64,000 nucleotides of DNA, from assembly GCF_024508665.1 (NCBI RefSeq), contig NZ_JANINP010000006.1, positions 1,230,001-1,294,000 of the forward strand. Direction: 5' to 3'. The stretch is from Sphingomonas sp. (GTDB lineage: Bacteria > Pseudomonadota > Alphaproteobacteria > Sphingomonadales > Sphingomonadaceae). The notes below the pieces were generated by a model, which saw only the letters and a program-made list of their open reading frames with translations, was not told where the DNA came from and did no database searches. The number at the start of each line of letters is the position of its first letter. Position 1 is the first letter of the stretch. A program made the translations under genes and the position numbers. Positions 58,805 to 64,000 of this stretch are shown here, in pieces.

Positions 58805-59581
58805 ATGGCTGCGCCGCTCTTCCTGCCGCTCCTTGCGATCGCTTTCGCCGGCGCCTTTGCGCAGTCCTCGACCGGCGTCGGGTTCGGCGTGGTTGCAGGC
58901 CCCTTTCTGGTCAGGGCGCATGGCTATGAACGCGCCATCGCCGAAACCGTCCTGTTCAGCCTGCTCGTGGCCCTTATCTCGGCCGCGCGGCAATTCGCGC
59001 ACCGCGACACCCGGGCGACGCGTTCGCTGCTGCTGACCTTGCCGGTGGGCGTGCTGCTCGGCGGCATTGCCCTTCGACTGGTCCCGCAGCGGCTCATCAC
59101 CCTGATCTTCGGACTGATATTGTCCGCGCTTGGCTGCCTCCTGCTGGTGCGTTCGGTGGCTGGCACGCCGCGCGCGGCACTGGACGAGCGTTGTGAGGCG
59201 CGTGGCGCCGGTACCCGGCGGCTCGCGATCGGCGGTGTCGCGGCCGGGGCGGCGGCCTTGCTCTTTGCCGCACCCGGCCCTGCCGCTGCCTGGGGGCTGG
59301 CGGGCAAGGGGCTGCCGGCGGATGCCGTGCGAGGCACGCTTGCCGCCTATTTTGTCGCCGCATACGGCCTCATCCTCGTCACCCTTGCGGCGACCGGCGC
59401 GATGGCGGGGCTGGACTGGATCTTCATCGGCGCGGCCGCTGGCGCGAGCGGCCTCGGCGCGGTCGGCGGTCTCATCACCGGCAAGCGATTTTCCGCCGGC
59501 CTCCTCGATGCCGCGATCGCCCTGGTCGTCGCTGCCTCCGGGCTCATGATGCTCAGTCCCTTGTTGCGGGAGGTCCTATGA
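58805..59581 (+). CDS. TauE/SafE-family anion exporter (probable sulfite exporter)
   Basis: A 258-residue membrane protein with about eight helices (LFLPLLAIAFAGAFAQSSTG, GFGVVAGPFLVRAHGYERAI, LLTLPVGVLLGGIALRL, LITLIFGLILSALGCLLLV). The GVGFGVVAGP motif is typical of TauE/SafE proteins, which export sulfite or sulfoacetate. It overlaps the PLP lyase gene by 4 bases, matching cuyZ-cuyA of cysteate-degrading bacteria. The ATG at 58805 begins at the first helix; the TTG at 58781 in the track is a weaker alternative. Confidence 0.8.
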   Translation: MAAPLFLPLLAIAFAGAFAQSSTGVGFGVVAGPFLVRAHGYERAIAETVLFSLLVALISAARQFAHRDTRATRSLLLTLPVGVLLGGIALRLVPQRLITLIFGLILSALGCLLLVRSVAGTPRAALDERCEARGAGTRRLAIGGVAAGAAALLFAAPGPAAAWGLAGKGLPADAVRGTLAAYFVAAYGLILVTLAATGAMAGLDWIFIGAAAGASGLGAVGGLITGKRFSAGLLDAAIALVVAASGLMMLSPLLREVL

Positions 59582-60672
59582 CATCCGCGACACTCGAGGC
59601 GCGGCTCGCCGCCCTCCCGCGCGTCCGGTTCCTGCCCTGGGCGACGCCGATCGAACCGCAGCCGGGCCTGAGCCGCCTTCTCGGCATCGATCTCTTGATC
59701 AAGCGCGACGATCTCACCGGCCTCGCCTTTGGCGGCAACAAGGTCAGGCAACTCGAATTCTATTTCGGCAAGGCCATCGCCGAGGGCGCCGATACCGCGC
59801 TCATCACCGGCGCCGTCCAGTCCAATTATGTTCGCGTCGCCGCGGCCTGCGCGGCGCGGCTCGGCATGCATTGCCATATCCAGCTCGAGGAACGCGTAAG
59901 CGGCGTCGACCAGACCTACCGCTCCTCGGGCAATGTCCTGTTGAGCCGGTTGCTGGGAGCTGTCCTCCATAGCTACCCGGCGGGCGAAGACGAGGAAGGC
60001 GCGGATCGCCGGCTTGGCGAGATCGCGGCGGAACTCGAGCGGGAAGGGCGCCGCCCGTTCGTCATCCCGCTCGGCGCCGGGCAGCCGCCGACCGGCGCGC
60101 TCGGCTATGTCTGCTGCGCACTGGAACTGCTCGGCCAGGCGCGCGACTTCGATCGCGTCGTCATCGCCTCTGGCAGTGGCCACAGCCATGCCGGCCTGTT
60201 GTTCGGGTTGCGCTTCCTAGGATGGCGCGGTCCCGTCCATGGGATGTGCGTGAGGCGCGGCGCGGCGCTCCAGCAGGAGCGCATCCTTCGCCATTGCAGC
60301 CAGCTGAGCGTGATCGTCGGTGACGGCGCGACCATCGGGCCCGAGGACGTTCTCCTCCATGACGACGTCCTGTCGCCCGGTTACGGTGTCGTGAACCCCG
60401 AGGTCGAACGCGCCATCCGTGCCTGCGCGTCGCTCGACGGCCTCCTGGTCGACCCGGTCTATACCGGACGCGCGATGGCGGGGCTGATGCATTGCGTCGC
60501 CGATGGCACGATCACGTCCGGCGACCGTGTCCTCTTCGTCCATACAGGGGGTCTCCCGGCCTTGTTCGGCTATGCCCGGGACCTCGGGCCGCTGCTTACG
60601 CCAAGGGATGGCGCCTTCCTCAGCGCCGGACGGTCGGGTCCGCCTCTTCCGATGGGTGCCGCGTCACGATGA
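59578..60672 (+). CDS. PLP-dependent sulfur amino acid lyase (cysteate sulfo-lyase / D-cysteine desulfhydrase / ACC deaminase family)
   Basis: A 364-residue fold-type II PLP enzyme. The PLP lysine is in FGGNKVRQLEF; GSGHSHAGL forms the phosphate loop; LLVDPVYTGRAMAGL and HTGGLPALFGY complete the site. The conserved SNH of D-cysteine desulfhydrase and cysteate lyase is SNY here, a change next to the catalytic base that may alter specificity. The product would be pyruvate, ammonia and either sulfide (DcyD) or sulfite (CuyA). The coupled exporter upstream favours sulfite. The SBP gene overlaps its end by 4 bases. Confidence 0.8.
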   Translation: MTSATLEARLAALPRVRFLPWATPIEPQPGLSRLLGIDLLIKRDDLTGLAFGGNKVRQLEFYFGKAIAEGADTALITGAVQSNYVRVAAACAARLGMHCHIQLEERVSGVDQTYRSSGNVLLSRLLGAVLHSYPAGEDEEGADRRLGEIAAELEREGRRPFVIPLGAGQPPTGALGYVCCALELLGQARDFDRVVIASGSGHSHAGLLFGLRFLGWRGPVHGMCVRRGAALQQERILRHCSQLSVIVGDGATIGPEDVLLHDDVLSPGYGVVNPEVERAIRACASLDGLLVDPVYTGRAMAGLMHCVADGTITSGDRVLFVHTGGLPALFGYARDLGPLLTPRDGAFLSAGRSGPPLPMGAASR

Positions 60673-61577
60673 GGCCGCTCCTTCTCGTCCTTCTCTTGTG
60701 CTCGGGTTGTGCGAGCGCGGATGCGGGCGAGACGGCGATCGCCCGCATCCGGCGCACCGGCGTCGTGACCATCGGGTATCGCGAAGCCGCCATTCCCTTT
60801 TCCTTTCGCGACCGCGATGGCCAACCGGCCGGTTATTCGGTCGATCTGTGCCGGCGCGTCGTCGATCGGCTGCGCCACGCGCTCGCCATGCCGGCAATCG
60901 GCATCCGCTACACGCCGGTCACGCCGGCAACGCGGATTCCGCTGGTCGCCAATGGCGGCATCGATCTTGAATGCGGAACCACGACCAACACGCCACAACG
61001 CGCCCGGCAAGTGGCGTTCGCCTATACGCATTTCATCGCCGGCATGACATTCGTCGCGCGTGCCGATGCCGGCCTCGCCTCGCTTGGCGACCTGCGCGGC
61101 AAGATTGTCGCAAGCAACGCGGGCTCGACCAGCATCGAGCGGCTTTACGCGCTCAACCGGACGGCGGGGCTCGGGCTCACCATCCTGACCGCACGGGATG
61201 TCGGCCAGGGCTTTCTCCTCATGACCACCGGACGCGCGGCGGCTTTCTTCAACGATGATGTCGTGCTGGACGCGCTGGTCGCCAATGCGCAGGATGGTCA
61301 TACCTATCGCATCTCGGCCCAATCGCTGTCGGTCGAGCCCTATGCGATCATGCTCCCCAAGGGCGATCCCCAATTCCAGCGCCTGGTCGACGACGCGTTG
61401 CAGCGGGAATTTGCCAGCGGCGCTGCCGCAGCCCTCTATCACCACTGGTTCGAGCGGTTAGTCGGGCCGCGCCGGATCAATCTCGCCATGCCGATGAGCG
61501 CGGCACTGCGCCGCGCCTTTGCCAATCCGGCGGCCGTGTCGCGGCGGTCTGACATGCCTGTCGAACAGCGGCCATAG
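60669..61577 (+). CDS. gltI: Glutamate/aspartate-type amino acid ABC transporter, binding protein (GltI-like)
   Basis: A 302-residue periplasmic binding protein. The leader (MRPLLLVLLLCSGCASADAG) may be a lipoprotein signal, but its box (CSGC) is not standard. The mature protein shows the GltI pattern: VVTIGYREAAIPFSFRD, GIDLECGTTTNTPQRARQVA, IVASNAGSTSIERL, RAAAFFNDDVVLDAL, SVEPYAIMLPKGDPQF and a C-terminal NLAMPMSAALRRAF. GltI binds L-glutamate and L-aspartate; cysteate is a sulfonate analogue of aspartate, so the pocket could suit it. ATG 60669 overlaps the lyase stop. Confidence 0.85.
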   Translation: MRPLLLVLLLCSGCASADAGETAIARIRRTGVVTIGYREAAIPFSFRDRDGQPAGYSVDLCRRVVDRLRHALAMPAIGIRYTPVTPATRIPLVANGGIDLECGTTTNTPQRARQVAFAYTHFIAGMTFVARADAGLASLGDLRGKIVASNAGSTSIERLYALNRTAGLGLTILTARDVGQGFLLMTTGRAAAFFNDDVVLDALVANAQDGHTYRISAQSLSVEPYAIMLPKGDPQFQRLVDDALQREFASGAAAALYHHWFERLVGPRRINLAMPMSAALRRAFANPAAVSRRSDMPVEQRP

Positions 61578-61580
61578 GCG

Positions 61581-62318
61581 ATGCGATACCAATGGAACTG
61601 GTCGGTCTTCCTCGAAGCCTCTCCCGAAGGCACGCAGACCTATGCCGGCCTCTTGATGTCCGGCCTTGCCTGGACGGTGCTGACAGCGCTCGTCGCCTGG
61701 GCGATCGCCTTCGTCCTGGGGTCGGCGATCGGCGTCGCCCGCTCGCTGCCCCGGCGCCCGATATTGGCGTCGGCGGCTGCCGCCTATGTGGAATTGTTCC
61801 GCAACGTCCCGCTCCTTCTCCAATTGTTCCTCTGGTATTTCGTCCTGCCCGAGCTCTTGCCCGAACCGTTGGCCGGATGGGTCAAGCACCTGCCCTATGG
61901 TTCCTTCTGGACGACGGCTCTGGGCCTCGGTCTCTACATGGCCTCGCGCCTAGCCGAACAGGTACGCGCCGGTCTCGCCGCGGTGGGCGCAGGGCAGTTC
62001 GCGGCAGCGCGCGCGCTCGGGCTTGGCACCGCGCAGATCTACTGGCGCGTCGCCATGCCGCAAGCGTACCGGATCATCTTGCCCACGCTCACGTCCGAGT
62101 TCCTGAACACGATCAAGAACAGTTCGGTGGGGCTCGGCATCGGTCTGCTCGAACTGACCGCGCGCGCCCAATCGATCCAGGAATATTCCTCGCAAGTGTT
62201 CGAGGCCTTTGCCGCGGCCACCATCCTCTATCTCTTGCTCAACGCCCTTGTCACCGCCGCCGGGCGCGCGCTGGAGAAGAGGATCGCCATCCCGGGGATG
62301 GAGGCGGTGCTGCGATGA
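61581..62318 (+). CDS. gltJ: Amino acid ABC transporter permease (GltJ-like)
   Basis: A 245-residue His/Glu/Gln-type permease with five or six helices. YQWNWSVFLEASPEGTQTYA is the GltJ-like N-terminus; YVELFRNVPLLLQLFLWYF is the conserved entry segment, and the EAA loop appears as QFAAARALGLGTAQIYWRVA. It begins 3 bases after the SBP stop and overlaps the second permease by 4 bases. The two permeases form a heterodimer in the inner membrane. Confidence 0.86.
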   Translation: MRYQWNWSVFLEASPEGTQTYAGLLMSGLAWTVLTALVAWAIAFVLGSAIGVARSLPRRPILASAAAAYVELFRNVPLLLQLFLWYFVLPELLPEPLAGWVKHLPYGSFWTTALGLGLYMASRLAEQVRAGLAAVGAGQFAAARALGLGTAQIYWRVAMPQAYRIILPTLTSEFLNTIKNSSVGLGIGLLELTARAQSIQEYSSQVFEAFAAATILYLLLNALVTAAGRALEKRIAIPGMEAVLR

Positions 62319-63010
62319 CGCTCGATTTCTCGATCATCGGGGTCTCCTTTCCCTATCTGTTCCTCGACGGGATGCGGCTTACCCTCGAGCTGACGATCGT
62401 CGGCGCCTCGGGCGGGCTGGTGCTCGGCACGCTGGTCGCGCTGCTGCGCGGCTCGCGCCGTCGCCTGGTCCGGTTGGGAGCGACGCTCTACGTCGACGTC
62501 CTTCGGGCACTGCCCCTCATCCTGATCATCTTCTGGTTCTATTTTCTCGCGCCCTTCGTCGCGGCCGCCCTGATGGGCGGCGGCACGCCGCCCGCCATCG
62601 GCGCGTTCACGTCCGCCATCCTCGCCCTAATCCTCTTCGAAGGCGCTTATTTCTGCGAGATCGTGCGGGCCGGCATCCAGGCCGTCCCCAGCGGCCAGGT
62701 CCGGGCCGCGCTCGCGCTTGGGCTGTCGCCGGCAAGAACGATGCTGCTCATCGTCCTTCCCCAGGCCTTTCGCCACGTCGTCCCGATCCTCCTGACCCAG
62801 GTGATCGTGCTGTTCCAGGACACGTCGCTCGTCTCGGTCATTTCCCTCACCGATTTTCTCGGTGCGGCCTCCAATGTCGCCGAGCGTGACGGACATATCG
62901 TCGAACTCTATCTGACGGCAGCGCTCACCTATTTCACGATCTGCCTGTCGCTCTCCCTCGTCGTCAGGCGCCAGCAGCGGCGCCTGGCCGTTCGCGCCCG
63001 CATAGGATGA
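62315..63010 (+). CDS. gltK: Amino acid ABC transporter permease (GltK-like)
   Basis: A 231-residue permease: [20 protein letters not shown] (first helix), [19 protein letters not shown], and the EAA loop [38 protein letters not shown] signature is typical of the GltK branch. ATG 62315 overlaps the first permease stop (ATGA); its own stop overlaps the ATPase start. Confidence 0.86.
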   Translation: MTLDFSIIGVSFPYLFLDGMRLTLELTIVGASGGLVLGTLVALLRGSRRRLVRLGATLYVDVLRALPLILIIFWFYFLAPFVAAALMGGGTPPAIGAFTSAILALILFEGAYFCEIVRAGIQAVPSGQVRAALALGLSPARTMLLIVLPQAFRHVVPILLTQVIVLFQDTSLVSVISLTDFLGAASNVAERDGHIVELYLTAALTYFTICLSLSLVVRRQQRRLAVRARIG

Positions 63011-63798
63011 CGCCGATGTCCCGACCGTCCCTGACCTATCCGGGCAAGACAGCCGCCTCGGCAGAACGGCCGATGATAGAATTGGCCGGCGTCGACAAAT
63101 GGTTCGGTACGTTCCAGGTGCTCAAGGGGTGTTCGGCAACCGTGGCGCGCGGCGAGGTCGTCGTCCTGTGCGGCCCTTCGGGCTCCGGCAAATCGACCCT
63201 CATCAAATGTATCAACGCGCTCGAGCCGGTGAGCGGAGGGAACATCACACTGGACGGAGAGCCGGCGACCGGCGCAGGCGACCTGCCCCGGTTGCGCGCG
63301 CGCGTCGGCATGGTCTTTCAGCAATTCGAACTCTTCTCCCACCTGCGGATCATCGACAATCTCTGCCTCGCCCAGCAGAAAGTGTTGAAGCGCAGCCGCG
63401 CGGAAGCGGAAGCGCGGTCGGACGACCTCCTCCAAAGGTTCGGTCTCCTCGATCATCGCCGCAAATATCCCGCCCAGCTTTCCGGAGGGCAGCAGCAGCG
63501 CGTCGCCATCGCCAGGGCGCTCGCCATGGATCCCGTCGCCATGCTGTTCGATGAGCCCACCTCCGCGCTCGATCCCGAAATGGTCGGTGAGGTGCTCGAT
63601 GTCATGGTCGGCCTCGCCACGAGCGGCATGACGATGATGGTCGTGACTCACGAAATGGGGTTCGCTCGCAAGGTCGCCGACAGGATCCTCTTCATGGACC
63701 GGGGCGAGATCGTCGAGGAGGCAACCGCGCAGGACTTCTTCGAACGGCCCAAAAGCCTCCGGGCGGCGGAATTCATCAAGAGCATCGGGGCGGGATGA
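63007..63798 (+). CDS. gltL: Amino acid ABC transporter ATP-binding protein (GltL/GlnQ-like)
   Basis: A 263-residue ATPase: [19 protein letters not shown] core start, Walker [11 protein letters not shown]-loop VFQQFELF, signature [13 protein letters not shown], Walker [13 protein letters not shown] and H-loop VTHEMGF. Relatives begin near MIEL (ATG 63076). The frame is open from ATG 63007, which overlaps the permease stop, so there may be a 23-residue extension. It powers import by the two permeases. Confidence 0.88.
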   Translation: MTPMSRPSLTYPGKTAASAERPMIELAGVDKWFGTFQVLKGCSATVARGEVVVLCGPSGSGKSTLIKCINALEPVSGGNITLDGEPATGAGDLPRLRARVGMVFQQFELFSHLRIIDNLCLAQQKVLKRSRAEAEARSDDLLQRFGLLDHRRKYPAQLSGGQQQRVAIARALAMDPVAMLFDEPTSALDPEMVGEVLDVMVGLATSGMTMMVVTHEMGFARKVADRILFMDRGEIVEEATAQDFFERPKSLRAAEFIKSIGAG

Positions 63799-64000
63799 TG
63801 GGCGGGCCCTGGCAGGACGATGCGGCTTTCGCGTTTGGCGATCTCGTGGCCGCGGGCGCCATCGCCGAGCAATGGCGGCGGAGCGGCACGTTCCTTCTTG
63901 CGGGGCTGTGCGGCCCCCAGGGGTCGGGCAAATCCACGACCGCCGCGCGGCTGGTGGAGCGTCTTGGCGGACACGGCCTGCGTGCGATCGTATGCGCACT
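63795..64000 (+). CDS. P-loop kinase, N-terminal part (glycerate-3-kinase-like); runs off window
   Basis: Only 68 codons are present. [20 protein letters not shown] contains a Walker A motif, followed by [15 protein letters not shown]. The layout matches D-glycerate 3-kinase/GLYK-type kinases and related uridine-kinase-like proteins. The start at ATG 63795 overlaps the ATPase stop, so it belongs to the operon. The substrate cannot be decided without the rest. Confidence 0.55.
   Translation, partial: MMGGPWQDDAAFAFGDLVAAGAIAEQWRRSGTFLLAGLCGPQGSGKSTTAARLVERLGGHGLRAIVCA

Overview
The window looks like a chromosomal stretch of a high-GC sphingomonad-type alphaproteobacterium. The assignment rests on FecA-type TonB-dependent receptors with N-terminal STN domains encoded beside ECF sigma/FecR pairs, an UrcA-family protein, an HfaABD holdfast-anchor operon, several glycoside hydrolases and a dense set of small toxin-antitoxin (TA) modules. 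It is inferred from gene content only; no rRNA or tRNA gene was recognised. No insertion sequence, integrase, phage structural gene or CRISPR array was seen.

Layout. 1-5.7 kb: the end of a GH78 alpha-L-rhamnosidase, a FitA antitoxin with a wrecked FitB toxin, a GH43/GH32-like beta-propeller protein, an intact HigB/HigA pair, a decayed ParD/ParE pair and an intact DUF1778/GNAT (TacA/TacT-like) pair. 5.8-20 kb: an array of cell-surface signalling cassettes: a FecR remnant, sigma-FecR-receptor on the plus strand, then receptor / sigma-FecR-receptor / sigma-FecR on the minus strand. 20-24 kb: a GH2 enzyme and a GH172 (DUF2961) enzyme, with three copies of a two-hairpin element in the intergenic spaces. 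24-28.5 kb: hfaA-hfaB-hfaD (minus). 28.8-30.3 kb: a LuxI-type synthase overlapping a DUF6499/DUF2285 gene whose two halves lie in different frames, the same layout as traI-fseA of quorum-sensing-controlled integrative elements. 30.4-34.5 kb: UrcA protein, three small hypotheticals, a GDSL hydrolase and an ABC exporter. 34.8-45 kb: two more sigma-FecR-receptor cassettes separated by a broken MbcA/RES TA module. 45.3-52.8 kb: accessory genes: an orphan XRE regulator with three operators, a Fic protein with an operator array, a fumarylacetoacetate-hydrolase (FAH) remnant, a possible ADP-ribosyltransferase-fold TA pair, a membrane protein, small hypotheticals and an intact FAH-family gene. 53.3-55.3 kb: an enolase-superfamily sugar-acid dehydratase and an SDR. 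55.5-57.7 kb: a PIN-like protein and a PLD-type nuclease. 57.8-64 kb: a LysR regulator divergent from a TauE/SafE exporter, a CuyA/DcyD-type PLP lyase, a complete GltIJKL-like ABC transporter and the start of a glycerate-kinase-like P-loop kinase, nearly all overlapping by 4 nt.

How the genes may work together. The receptors, anti-sigma and sigma factors resemble FecA/FecR/FecI, but the interspersed GH78, GH43-like, GH2 and GH172 enzymes suggest oligosaccharide sensing and uptake rather than iron alone. The FAH, enolase and SDR genes would fit a non-phosphorylative sugar-acid route to pyruvate. The last operon fits import of an acidic sulfur amino acid such as cysteate, lyase cleavage to pyruvate, and sulfite export. 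Three of the TA modules carry inactivating mutations, so the region looks like a place where TA loci insert and decay between catabolic and receptor genes.
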